64,000 bases of DNA, from assembly GCF_934309415.1 (NCBI RefSeq), contig NZ_CAKRDI010000009.1, positions 1-64,000 on the forward strand. Reading direction: 5' to 3'. How positions within the stretch are numbered: the stretch's first letter is position 1; the number at the start of each line of letters is the position of its first letter. The stretch comes from an uncultured Mediterraneibacter sp. Lineage in GTDB: Bacteria; Bacillota; Clostridia; Lachnospirales; Lachnospiraceae. Of the stretch, positions 26,446 to 34,345 are shown one piece after another. The notes below the pieces were generated by a model. That model was not told the DNA's origin. It ran no database searches and saw only the letters and a program-made list of their open reading frames with translations. Position numbers and translations under genes: made by a program.

Positions 26446-26807
26446 TCAGTATAATGAGCCTGATAGTTTTCTCCCCATTTCCACATTGCATCCAGGATTG
26501 GTTTCAGACTATAACCAAGATCAGTTAAAGTATATTCCACACGGGGCGGAACCTCTGCGTAAACTTTGCGGGAGACTAATCCGCTCTGTTCCATCTGACG
26601 AAGCTGGGAAGTAAGAACTTTCTGGGAGACATGTCCGATGGATTTTTTTAATTCACCAAATCTTTTCGTACCATCTAACAGATCGCGCAGAATCAGAACT
26701 TTCCATTTATCACTGATCAGAGTGAGTGTTGTCTCTACCGGGCAGGCAGGAAGCGGTGGTTTCTGTGCAGGTTCATTTTTTTCAAGAGCATCTTTTAGTT
26801 CTGGCAT
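26442..26807 (-). CDS. HxlR-family transcriptional regulator
   Basis: A 121-residue winged-helix regulator. The core CPVETTLTLISDKWKVLILR, the RFGELKKSIGHVSQKVLTSQ region and YTLTDLGYSL are standard; the HxlR cysteine that often senses electrophiles or redox state is present in PACPVE. ATG 26807 is chosen because GGAGAT lies upstream, although the frame stays open for 49 more codons. It is divergent from the flavin protein at 27041, a common HxlR target arrangement. Confidence 0.9.
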   Translation of the reverse strand: MPELKDALEKNEPAQKPPLPACPVETTLTLISDKWKVLILRDLLDGTKRFGELKKSIGHVSQKVLTSQLRQMEQSGLVSRKVYAEVPPRVEYTLTDLGYSLKPILDAMWKWGENYQAHYTD

Positions 26808-27040
26808 AGTAGAAATCTCCTTTATATCAGTTTTTTGTTTAGAAATATATTGTAAATTCACAATAGTTTCCTTCAGGTAACTACAGCACTTTATTGTGCT
26901 TACTTTACGAATTAGCTGTATGGATTTATTATAGAACCAACGAAAGGAAAACACAACCTTTCAAAAAGAAATCTATCAATCAAAACTTTTTAACAGTTCA
27001 GAAAATTAAAAAGTTACATATTCAATCTGGAGGTATTACA

Positions 27041-27436
27041 ATGAACAAAGTAGTAGAATTTTTACAGGCAAATCCGGTACAGTATCTTGCAACAGTAGGT
27101 CGTGATGGAAAGGCAAAATGTCGTCCGTTTATGTTCTGCTTTGAAAAAGAAGGAAAACTTTGGTTCTGTACAAACAACACAAAAGATGTTTACAAAGATA
27201 TGCAGGAAAATCCGGAAGTAGAAGTATCTGTATCTTCACCGGAATATGCATGGATCCGTCTTGCAGGAAAAGCTGTTTTTGAAAACAACATGGAAGTAAA
27301 GAAAGACTGTATGAATAATCCAATCGTAAAAGGTCAGTATGAGACAGCAGAAAATCCGATCTTTGAGGTGTTCTATCTTGAGAATCCACATGGTGTGATC
27401 GCTGATTTCTCTGGAAATGCACCGTATGAATTTTAA
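27041..27436 (+). CDS. Pyridoxamine 5'-phosphate oxidase-family flavin protein
   Basis: A 131-residue split-barrel protein (VVEFLQANPVQYLATVGRDG, KAKCRPFMFCFE, LWFCTNNTKDVYKDM) that probably binds FMN or another flavin/deazaflavin and acts as a small redox enzyme. It is not a true PdxH. GGAGG precedes the ATG at 27041. The divergent hxlR gene and the FMN riboswitch just downstream put it in a flavin/redox neighbourhood. The precise reaction is unknown. Confidence 0.88.
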   Translation: MNKVVEFLQANPVQYLATVGRDGKAKCRPFMFCFEKEGKLWFCTNNTKDVYKDMQENPEVEVSVSSPEYAWIRLAGKAVFENNMEVKKDCMNNPIVKGQYETAENPIFEVFYLENPHGVIADFSGNAPYEF

Positions 27437-27457
27437 GACAGAAACTGGGGTGCATCC

Positions 27458-27549
27458 AGAGTGTATCTGAAAAATCATTCCTGTAATCTGCCTGTCCCAC
27501 AAATTGTGGCATACATCTTACAGAAGGCGTTTTTTAGATACATTTCAAA
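27458..27549 (+). repeat. Terminal-inverted-repeat family, near-complete short copy
   Basis: It starts AGAGTGTATCTGAAAAATCA and ends with GCGTTTTTTAGATACATTTC; the interior matches the 41702 element without its central insert. It lies directly between the flavin protein and the FMN riboswitch. Confidence 0.7.
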
Positions 27550-27569
27550 GTGTAAATAAAATTTAATAA

Positions 27570-27682
27570 ATCTTCAAGGCAAGGTGCAATTCCTTACCGG
27601 CGGTGACAGTCCGCAAGCTTCATGACAGAGCATGATTCGGTGCAATTCCGAAACCGACGGTAAAGTCCGGATGAAAGAGGAT
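27570..27682 (+). promoter_or_regulatory. FMN riboswitch (RFN element)
   Basis: The conserved core is plain: ATCTTCAAGGCAAGGTGCAA, TTCCTTACCGGCGGT, GACAGTCCGCAAGC, GATTCGGTGCAATTCCG, GACGGTAAAGTCCGGATGAA. It senses FMN and should shut off ribU and the overlapping flavoprotein gene when flavin is plentiful. The expression platform is the terminator at 27686-27730. Confidence 0.96.
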
Positions 27683-27685
27683 GGG

Positions 27686-27730
27686 GAATGCCTGATGATT
27701 TAATTTTAATTATCAGGCATTTTATCTGTT
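27686..27730 (+). terminator. Riboswitch-controlled terminator
   Basis: AATGCCTGAT / ATCAGGCATT stem followed by TTATCTGTTCTT, immediately after the RFN element. It is expected to form when FMN is bound. Confidence 0.8.
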
Positions 27731-27769
27731 CTTAAGCCTTTTTAAACAGGATTTAGGAAGGAAAACAGA

Positions 27770-28459
27770 ATGAAAAAGAATATGAATATTCGAGTTATGA
27801 TTTTTACTGCATTATTAGGGGCAATATCAATGATTTTATCAATGATCAGTTTCCCGTTGCCGTTTGCTCCGGCGTTCTTAAAATTTGATATTGCGGAGCT
27901 GCCGGCCTTATTTGCCGGATTTTTCCTCGGTCCATTAGATGGATGCGTGGTTGTATTTATAAAGATTATTTTGAAATTGCTTATTCAGGGAACAGACACA
28001 GCATTTGTAGGGGAAATAATGAATCTTTTAGGAAGTTTCTGTTTTGTGCTGCCTGCTTCCTTTATCTATAGATGGAAACATACAAAAAGTGGTGCAATAA
28101 CAGGATTGATTATTTCTACGGTGGCAGTCAGTATCGCATTTGTATTTATTAATGCATATATAGCGTTTCCGTTATATTCAACCCTTTATGGAATCCCATT
28201 AGATGCGATTATAGAGATGGGCCATTCAGTGAATTCCAATATAGACAGTATAACAACATTAATGATTTTTTCAGTATTTCCGTTTAATTTAATGAAACAT
28301 GGTGTAACAGCAGTTATCACTTATCTCATCTATATAAGAGTAAGAAAAATGTTGGGAAGTATATTGGCACCAGAAAATAAATATAAAAATGTGTACGTTC
28401 AAAATGAAGGGATGGAAAAGCAATGTATGAACAGTGGAAAAAGAAAATGGAGATTATAA
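27770..28459 (+). CDS. ribU: ECF transporter S component for riboflavin (RibU-like)
   Basis: Substrate-binding membrane subunit of an energy-coupling-factor importer, which works with a shared EcfAAT module not found in this window. Six hydrophobic segments are visible; the N-terminal MIFTALLGAISMILSMISFP and FDIAELPALFAGFFLGPLDG stretches are RibU-type. Its leader is an FMN riboswitch, strong independent support. At 229 residues it is somewhat long: the last ~20 codons overlap the start of the next gene, and the tail KQCMNSGKRKWRL probably exists because of that overlap. Confidence 0.93.
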   Translation: MKKNMNIRVMIFTALLGAISMILSMISFPLPFAPAFLKFDIAELPALFAGFFLGPLDGCVVVFIKIILKLLIQGTDTAFVGEIMNLLGSFCFVLPASFIYRWKHTKSGAITGLIISTVAVSIAFVFINAYIAFPLYSTLYGIPLDAIIEMGHSVNSNIDSITTLMIFSVFPFNLMKHGVTAVITYLIYIRVRKMLGSILAPENKYKNVYVQNEGMEKQCMNSGKRKWRL

Positions 28460-30021
28460 CAGAGGAAATGATCAGTCATAAAGTATCTGCAGATCTTGTA
28501 ATCATCGGAGCAGGACATGCAGGAACCTGTGCGGCAAGGACTGCGGCTGAAGCAGGCGGGTCAGTCATTGTGCTGGAACAACAGGAAAGAGACAGACAGT
28601 TTATTCTTGGAATTGGCGAAATTGGACATATTAATTCAGAATGGCAAAAAAAGCATGGAGTTCCGGAAGTTGATATTGATGAATTTGTTCAGGACTGGCA
28701 GATACGGACCAATAACCGCTCCAATTATCAACTGATACGTAAATATGCAGAAAATTGCGGTCCTTGTTTTGACTGGTTTCTGGATCCGCTGACAGAGGAA
28801 GAAAAGAACGCAATTCATCCGATGCTTACCCCACAGAGCGAGAATTTCCCAAAAACAATTAATGGATTTCATGCATACTCAGGAACCCCCAATATGGGAG
28901 TCACCTTACAAAATAAAGCTTTGAAAGGAAATCAGAAACTGGCGGAGGTGTCAGGTGCAAAATTTTTCTTTGAAACAAAAGCATGTCAGATTACTAAAAA
29001 AGAAAAACGAATAACAGGTGTAATTGGTCGACAGAAAGACGGAACCTTTTATTTGTTTGAAGCTCGAAAAGGAGTTCTTATTGCAGCAGGAGATTACAGT
29101 AAAAATGAAGAAATGTGTAAAGAACTGTTGACAGAGGCAGCTGATTTGATTGATGATGGAAACTGGAGCGGTCATGGCTGGGATGGAAGTGGAATATTGC
29201 TTGGTATACAGGCTGGTGGAAGACTGGAACCGAGATCACATGCGGCCATGGGAGGTAATTATTCATTTCCGGGATTTGATATTATAGGATCAACAGCAGT
29301 CCTGAGAGTAAATCAACATGGAAAAAGATATTCAGATGAAGGATTTGGAACACATATTCTTGCTGCAACAGCTGGAGCAAAACAACCGAATGGAAATCTC
29401 TGGGGAATATTTGACAGCCGAATAAAAGAACAGGTAACGTATCAGGCACCGTGTCATGCAGTTTTTGATTATTCAGATCCGGCAGAGTGTCAAAAATTGG
29501 ATCATATTTTAAAACAGGCAGACAGTAACAGGAATAAAGAAGTTCGGATATCAGACAAAGCAGGGGCTACGCGTTCCTTATATTGTGCGGATACTTTGGA
29601 AAAATTATCGGAACTTCTGTTTCAAACGAAAGAAGAACAGATGAATTTCCTGAATGAAGTAAAAAGATATAATGAGCTTTGTAAAGAGGGAAGGGATATT
29701 GATTTTGGAAAAGATCCTCACTTACTGTTCCCTGTAGAACAGCCACCGTTCTATGCCTGTGGTACAATAAAGGACAGTCATAAGCCAGGCGGTCAGTCAT
29801 TAAAACTTCTTGTGACAGTAACAGGGATGCTGATAGATGAAAATCAACAGGTATTAGATGAAGAATTTGAACCAATTTCAGGATTATTTGCAACCGGCAA
29901 CAGCAGCGGATGCCGCTTTGGCTTTCAGTATACTACTTCAGTGCCCGGGCAAAGCATCAGTATTGCACAAACTCTTGGAAGAGAGGCAGGTAAATATATT
30001 ATTGGACTGAAGAATGTCTGA
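28423..30021 (+). CDS. FAD-dependent oxidoreductase, fumarate-reductase/succinate-dehydrogenase flavoprotein family
   Basis: A 532-residue flavoprotein with the N-terminal FAD motif ADLVIIGAGHAGTCAARTAA at about residue 24 and the C-terminal FATGNSSGCRFG flavin-contact region. The capping domain holds the R/H-rich active-site sequences of the FAD_binding_2 family. It has no signal peptide, heme motif or FMN-binding domain, so it looks like a soluble reductase or dehydrogenase. It overlaps ribU by 37 bases and lies under the same FMN riboswitch. The substrate is unknown (fumarate, urocanate-like and ketosteroid-type enzymes share this fold). Confidence 0.85.
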   Translation: MYEQWKKKMEIITEEMISHKVSADLVIIGAGHAGTCAARTAAEAGGSVIVLEQQERDRQFILGIGEIGHINSEWQKKHGVPEVDIDEFVQDWQIRTNNRSNYQLIRKYAENCGPCFDWFLDPLTEEEKNAIHPMLTPQSENFPKTINGFHAYSGTPNMGVTLQNKALKGNQKLAEVSGAKFFFETKACQITKKEKRITGVIGRQKDGTFYLFEARKGVLIAAGDYSKNEEMCKELLTEAADLIDDGNWSGHGWDGSGILLGIQAGGRLEPRSHAAMGGNYSFPGFDIIGSTAVLRVNQHGKRYSDEGFGTHILAATAGAKQPNGNLWGIFDSRIKEQVTYQAPCHAVFDYSDPAECQKLDHILKQADSNRNKEVRISDKAGATRSLYCADTLEKLSELLFQTKEEQMNFLNEVKRYNELCKEGRDIDFGKDPHLLFPVEQPPFYACGTIKDSHKPGGQSLKLLVTVTGMLIDENQQVLDEEFEPISGLFATGNSSGCRFGFQYTTSVPGQSISIAQTLGREAGKYIIGLKNV

Positions 30022-30113
30022 AAATGCTTCCTGCAAAATGTATATTATAATTTTGGAAGAGTTTGTCTGAATGGGATAAAATTTTCAGAAAATAATTTTT
30101 CAGACACATTCTA
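30012..30113 (+). repeat. Terminal-inverted-repeat family, diverged copy
   Basis: ATGTCTGAAAATGCTTCCTG at the left and ATAATTTTTCAGACACATTC at the right match the family ends; the middle is unrelated. The left end overlaps the last codons of the preceding flavoprotein gene. Confidence 0.5.
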
Positions 30114-30131
30114 AAATAAGGGGGAAAGAAT

Positions 30132-30743
30132 ATGAACACAACAGATTATTTAAGAATTCTTGTAGAAGAGATCCATTCCACAACCATTGCAACCATCGCA
30201 GAAGACGGGCATCCGCAGACCAGAGTCATCGATATGATGCTCTGGGATGAAAAGTGTGTGTACTTTCTGACTGCAAAAGGAAAGTTATTTTACGATCAGT
30301 TGATGGAGCAGAAATATATAGCACTGTCAGCTACAAAGGATAAACTTTCAGTTTCTCTGAGAGGAAAGATCAGAAATATTGGTGCGGAAAAGTTGGATGA
30401 GATTTTTGAGAAAAATACTTATATGCAGCAGATTTATCCGGGAGATACAAGAAGTGCGCTGGAAGTATTTCAGGTTTATGAAGCGGAAGGACAGTATTTT
30501 GATATCAGTGATCCGTCTCATATCGTGAGAGACAGCTTTGTAATTGGTGAAATGGAAATAAAAGAATCAGGATATTTTGTAAGTAAAGGATGTATCGGAT
30601 GCAAAAAGTGCAGCCAGGTCTGTCCACAGAAGTGTATTGATGTTTCCAAGATACCGGCTGTGATTGACCAGAAACATTGTCTTCACTGTGGACGATGTGT
30701 GGAGGCATGTCCTGAGAAAGCAATAAAAAAGTTAAAAAGCTGA
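30132..30743 (+). CDS. Flavin-binding split-barrel protein fused to a 2[4Fe-4S] ferredoxin
   Basis: A 203-residue fusion. Residues 1-135 form a pyridoxamine-phosphate-oxidase-like flavin barrel (TTIATIAEDGHPQTRVIDMM, CVYFLTAKGKLFYDQLMEQK). Residues ~150-200 carry two ferredoxin motifs (CIGCKKCSQVCPQKC and CLHCGRCVEACPEK). Electrons probably pass from ferredoxin-type clusters to a bound flavin and then to an unknown small molecule. GGGGGAAAG precedes the ATG. It lies 36 bases before the macrodomain gene and could share its transcript. Confidence 0.9.
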   Translation: MNTTDYLRILVEEIHSTTIATIAEDGHPQTRVIDMMLWDEKCVYFLTAKGKLFYDQLMEQKYIALSATKDKLSVSLRGKIRNIGAEKLDEIFEKNTYMQQIYPGDTRSALEVFQVYEAEGQYFDISDPSHIVRDSFVIGEMEIKESGYFVSKGCIGCKKCSQVCPQKCIDVSKIPAVIDQKHCLHCGRCVEACPEKAIKKLKS

Positions 30744-30779
30744 AGTATAGAGAATAAGATAACTTATGGAGAGAAAACA

Positions 30780-31559
30780 ATGAATCAGAGCGAGCGCAGA
30801 CATTACTTAATCGAATACTTGAAAAAAGAAGACAAGCAATATTTACATATGACAGTTCCTTCCCGCACAGAAGAACAGAAAATGCTGCTGCGCGGCCTGA
30901 TGAACATCCGCGAGCCGAAAGAGATTGCGCCAGAATTCCTGAAAATACAGGATGAATATCTTCAGGAAGAGATAAGAAAAAAAGGAATTGTGACATTGAA
31001 TGAGCTGACTCCGTTACAGGAAGGAATCTATCTGTGGCAAGGGGACATCACAAGACTGGCAGCAGATGCAATTGTGAATGCAGCGAACAGTGGAATGACA
31101 GGATGTTATCAGCCGAATCATTCCTGCATCGACAACTGCATTCATACATTTGGAGGAGTCCAGATGCGTCTGGAATGTGAAAAGTTGATGGAAGAACAGG
31201 GCTATCCGGAACCAACAGGTCGTGCGAAGATAACAAAAGGTTATAACCTTCCGGCGCAGTATGTATTACATACGGTTGGTCCGATCATCCGTGGAGCTGT
31301 GAGAAAACAGGATGAAGAATTACTTGCTTCCTGTTATCGTTCCTGTCTGGAATTAGCAGAAGAAAATAATCTGGAAAGCGTGGCATTCTGCTGTATCTCC
31401 ACCGGTGTATTCTGTTTTCCAAATGAAAGAGCGGCGGAAATTGCAGTAGAGACAGTGAAGGATTATCAGAAACATGCGAAAAAGAAGATGGAGGTGGTAT
31501 TCAATGTTTTTCTGGAAAAAGACTATGACATCTACAGAAGACTGCTCGGAGCAGATTAA
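30780..31559 (+). CDS. Zinc-type macrodomain protein, protein-ADP-ribose hydrolase
   Basis: A 259-residue protein of the macrodomain group that accompanies class M sirtuins. The ADP-ribose site is visible in GDITRLAADAIVNAANSGMT, and the zinc-type insert in GCYQPNHSCIDNCIHTFGG; YVLHTVGPIIRG and FCCISTGVFCFPNERAA complete the fold. It removes mono-ADP-ribose from proteins, reversing the partner SirTM encoded by the overlapping next gene. The first ~75 residues are the family's N-terminal helical part. Confidence 0.93.
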   Translation: MNQSERRHYLIEYLKKEDKQYLHMTVPSRTEEQKMLLRGLMNIREPKEIAPEFLKIQDEYLQEEIRKKGIVTLNELTPLQEGIYLWQGDITRLAADAIVNAANSGMTGCYQPNHSCIDNCIHTFGGVQMRLECEKLMEEQGYPEPTGRAKITKGYNLPAQYVLHTVGPIIRGAVRKQDEELLASCYRSCLELAEENNLESVAFCCISTGVFCFPNERAAEIAVETVKDYQKHAKKKMEVVFNVFLEKDYDIYRRLLGAD

Positions 31560-32382
31560 AAAGCTGAGAGATGAGCTGGAACAGGCAGATGCAGTACTGA
31601 TCGGTGCAGGAGCAGGAATGTCTACTTCAGCAGGATTAACATATGGTGGAGAAAGATTTGAAAAACATTTTTCAGATTTTAAGGAAAGATATGGAATCCA
31701 GGATATGTATTCCGGTGGTTTCTATCCATACAATACACTGGAAGAATACTGGGCCTGGTGGTCAAGACAGATCTATGTGAACCGATATGATGTACCGGCA
31801 GGAATCCCGTATCAGAATTTATTAAAACTGGTGAAGGACAAAGATTATTTTGTTCTGACAACGAATGTAGATCATCAGTTTCAAATTGCCGGATTTGATA
31901 AGAAGCGTCTGTTTTATACGCAGGGAGATTACGGTTTATGGCAGTGTTCCAAACCATGCCATGACAAAACATATGACAATGAAGAGATAGTACGCAGGAT
32001 GGTGAAAGAACAGGAGAATATGAAGATCCCATCTGAATTAGTTCCACATTGTCCGGTCTGCGGAGCGCCGATGACGATGAATCTGAGATGTGATGATACA
32101 TTTGTACAGGATAAAGGCTGGTATGCTGCATCAGACTGTTATCAGGATTTCCTCCGCAGACATGAAGAAATGCGTGTTTTATATCTGGAGCTTGGAGTGG
32201 GAGGTAATACCCCGGGAATTATCAAATATCCATTCTGGCAGATGACTGCCAAAAATCCAAAGGCTACATATGCCTGTGTGAATCTGGGCGAGGCAATGTG
32301 TCCGAGAGAACTTGAAAGACAGACAATTTGTATTGATGGGGATATCGGGGAAGTTATGGAAAAGTTACAAATAGATTGTTAG
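31504..32382 (+). CDS. Class M sirtuin (SirTM), protein ADP-ribosyltransferase
   Basis: A 292-residue NAD+-dependent sirtuin of the SirTM group. The NAD motif VLIGAGAGMSTSAGLTYGGE, the TTNVDHQFQIAGFD loop and the split zinc cysteines (WQCSKPC and CPVCGAPM) are seen; the classical catalytic histidine environment of deacetylase sirtuins is changed, as in SirTM. Start ATG 31504 has GGAGG ten bases before it and overlaps the macrodomain gene by 56 bases. In Firmicutes pathogens SirTM modifies a GcvH-like carrier with help of a lipoate ligase; neither is present here, so the target is unknown. Confidence 0.92.
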   Translation: MFFWKKTMTSTEDCSEQIKKLRDELEQADAVLIGAGAGMSTSAGLTYGGERFEKHFSDFKERYGIQDMYSGGFYPYNTLEEYWAWWSRQIYVNRYDVPAGIPYQNLLKLVKDKDYFVLTTNVDHQFQIAGFDKKRLFYTQGDYGLWQCSKPCHDKTYDNEEIVRRMVKEQENMKIPSELVPHCPVCGAPMTMNLRCDDTFVQDKGWYAASDCYQDFLRRHEEMRVLYLELGVGGNTPGIIKYPFWQMTAKNPKATYACVNLGEAMCPRELERQTICIDGDIGEVMEKLQIDC

Positions 32383-32498
32383 ATTTGGCTATAGCTTTAA
32401 ACTATGACCAACCGAAAGATATTTGTATTTTTAAAATCAGAAAAGTCATGATAATCTATTTCCAACGACAGAACACAGAATATCGGAGGAAATAGAAG

Positions 32499-33620
32499 AT
32501 GAGCAAATATCAGACACCATGCAGATATGACTTCGTAGGAAGTTTTTTAAGACCACAGGAAGTAAAACAGGCAAAAGCGGATTATCAGGATGGAAAGATC
32601 AGCGAGGCAGAGAAAGATGTCATTATTGATAAAGCAATCACAGGAGTAGTTGCAAAACAGAAAGAATTAGGATTCCATGTGATTACAGATGGAGAATTCA
32701 GAAGAACCTACTGGCATCTTGATTTTATGTGGGGATTTGAAGGCGTTGGACACGAGCAGACCGGAAACGGAGTGCAGTTTAATGCAGAAATGGCAGCAGT
32801 AGAAGATACTTATCTGACAGGAAAGGTGAAAGCAAAGGCACACCCATTTGTAGAATATTTCAAATTCTTAAAACAGTTTGAAGATGAGAATACAGTTGCA
32901 AAATATACAATTCCTGCTCCGGCACAGATGTTCCAGCAGATGATCGTTCCGGCAAATTACCAGAACACAAGAAAATATTACCCGACCAATGAAGAACTGA
33001 TTCAGGATATTGGGACAGCATACCAGGAAGTAATTAAACAATTCTATGAGGCGGGATGCCGTAACCTTCAGTTAGATGACTGTACATGGGGTGCCATCGT
33101 AGGAGATGCCGCAAAACAGAGATATAAATTATTAGGTCAGGATCTGGAAGAAGTAAAAGCACAGTTACTGCAAGTGAATAATCTTGCAGTTGCAGGAAAA
33201 CCGGAGGATATGGTCATAACATCCCATATCTGCAGAGGAAATTATCATTCCACATTCTTTACAAGCGGACCTTATGATTCAGTTGCAGATTATGTATTTG
33301 CAAAAGAAAATGTAGATGCATTATTCCTTGAATATGATGACGCAAGATCCGGAGGATTTGCACCGCTGGCAAAAATATCACCGGATAAAAAGGTAGTACT
33401 TGGTCTGATCACAACAAAGACACCGGAATTAGAAGAGAAAGAGACAGTGATCAAACGTATTCATGAAGCTGCAAAATACGTTCCGCTGGATCGTTTGTAT
33501 CTGAGTCCACAGTGCGGATTTGCATCCTGTGAGATCGGAAACAAACTGACAGAGGAAGAACAGTGGGCAAAATTAAAACTTGTAAAAGAGATCGCAGAAG
33601 AAGTCTGGGGACAGATTTAA
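32499..33620 (+). CDS. Cobalamin-independent methionine synthase-like protein (MetE C-terminal family, YxjG/YxjH-like)
   Basis: A 373-residue enzyme equal to the catalytic half of MetE. Zinc/homocysteine ligands are seen in SHICRGNYHS and LSPQCGFASC; QLDDCTWGA and ITDGEFRRTYWHLDFMWGFE are typical of the YxjG/YxjH group. It likely transfers a methyl group to homocysteine from a donor other than full-length MetE's tri-glutamyl folate. ATCGGAGGAAAT precedes the ATG. I looked for a SAM riboswitch or T-box in the 115-base leader and saw none. Confidence 0.9.
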   Translation: MSKYQTPCRYDFVGSFLRPQEVKQAKADYQDGKISEAEKDVIIDKAITGVVAKQKELGFHVITDGEFRRTYWHLDFMWGFEGVGHEQTGNGVQFNAEMAAVEDTYLTGKVKAKAHPFVEYFKFLKQFEDENTVAKYTIPAPAQMFQQMIVPANYQNTRKYYPTNEELIQDIGTAYQEVIKQFYEAGCRNLQLDDCTWGAIVGDAAKQRYKLLGQDLEEVKAQLLQVNNLAVAGKPEDMVITSHICRGNYHSTFFTSGPYDSVADYVFAKENVDALFLEYDDARSGGFAPLAKISPDKKVVLGLITTKTPELEEKETVIKRIHEAAKYVPLDRLYLSPQCGFASCEIGNKLTEEEQWAKLKLVKEIAEEVWGQI

Positions 33621-33675
33621 TAGTTTAGAAAGACTTTCCGGACATGCTTTGGAATTAGATTCATAAAATCAAGAA

Positions 33676-33710
33676 GAGAGATATTTCAGGAGACTGGGAT
33701 ATCTTTTTCT
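33676..33710 (+). terminator. Probable terminator after the MetE-like gene
   Basis: Short stem AGATAT / ATATCT around a GC-containing loop, followed by TTTTTCTTTT. The remaining 150 bases up to hydC are the hydrogenase promoter region, with CATATAAT near 33820 as a -10 candidate. Confidence 0.5.
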
Positions 33711-33862
33711 TTTATCCAAAAATCCGTCTTAAATGGCAGTTCGGTAATCATCAGTTTCACTTTGATATAAGTTTTGTTAAAAAAATATCGAATAGCACTA
33801 TGCACAAAGAGGAAAAAGTCATATAATAAAAAACATACAAAATATACAAAGGAGGGCTCGGA

Positions 33863-34345
33863 ATGTTAGATGCATCTTATTATGAGAAAGCGGATGAAAT
33901 TATTGCACAGTACAGCTGTGAGGAAAGATCTCTGATTCCGATTATTCAGGGAATTCAGGAGGAATATCGTTATCTTCCGCCGGAGCTTCTGACGTACGTT
34001 GCTGGAAAATTGGGGATTTCAGAGGCAAAGGCGTACAGTGTCGCAAGCTTTTATGAGAATTTTTCATTTGAGGCAAAGGGAAAGTATATAATTAAAGTAT
34101 GTGATGGAACAGCCTGTCATGTGCGCAAGTCAGTTCCAATTCTGGAGGGACTTTATAAGGAACTGGGACTCGGAAAGAAAAAGCATACCACAGAGGATCA
34201 GTTATTTACGGTAGAGACAGTTTCCTGTCTAGGAGCCTGTGGACTGGCACCTGCAGTTATGGTCAATGAGGAAGTGTATCCAAAGATGACACAGGAAAAA
34301 ATGAGTGAACTGATTGAAAAATTGCGAGGTGAAGAGAACGTATGA
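33863..34345 (+). CDS. hydC: [FeFe] hydrogenase/NADH dehydrogenase [2Fe-2S] subunit HydC (NuoE-like)
   Basis: The 160-residue thioredoxin-fold subunit of a trimeric electron-bifurcating hydrogenase. The four [2Fe-2S] cysteines lie in CDGTACHV and CLGACGLAP. The helical N-terminal part (SLIPIIQGIQEEYRYLPPEL) is typical of NuoE. GGAGGG precedes the ATG. Its stop overlaps the hydB start (ATGA), so the three subunits are made together. Confidence 0.94.
   Translation: MLDASYYEKADEIIAQYSCEERSLIPIIQGIQEEYRYLPPELLTYVAGKLGISEAKAYSVASFYENFSFEAKGKYIIKVCDGTACHVRKSVPILEGLYKELGLGKKKHTTEDQLFTVETVSCLGACGLAPAVMVNEEVYPKMTQEKMSELIEKLRGEENV

Noticed and set aside
32383..32498. Possible SAM riboswitch or T-box before the MetE-like gene
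   Set aside because: The interval is only about 115 bases and contains none of the conserved S-box or T-box core sequences.
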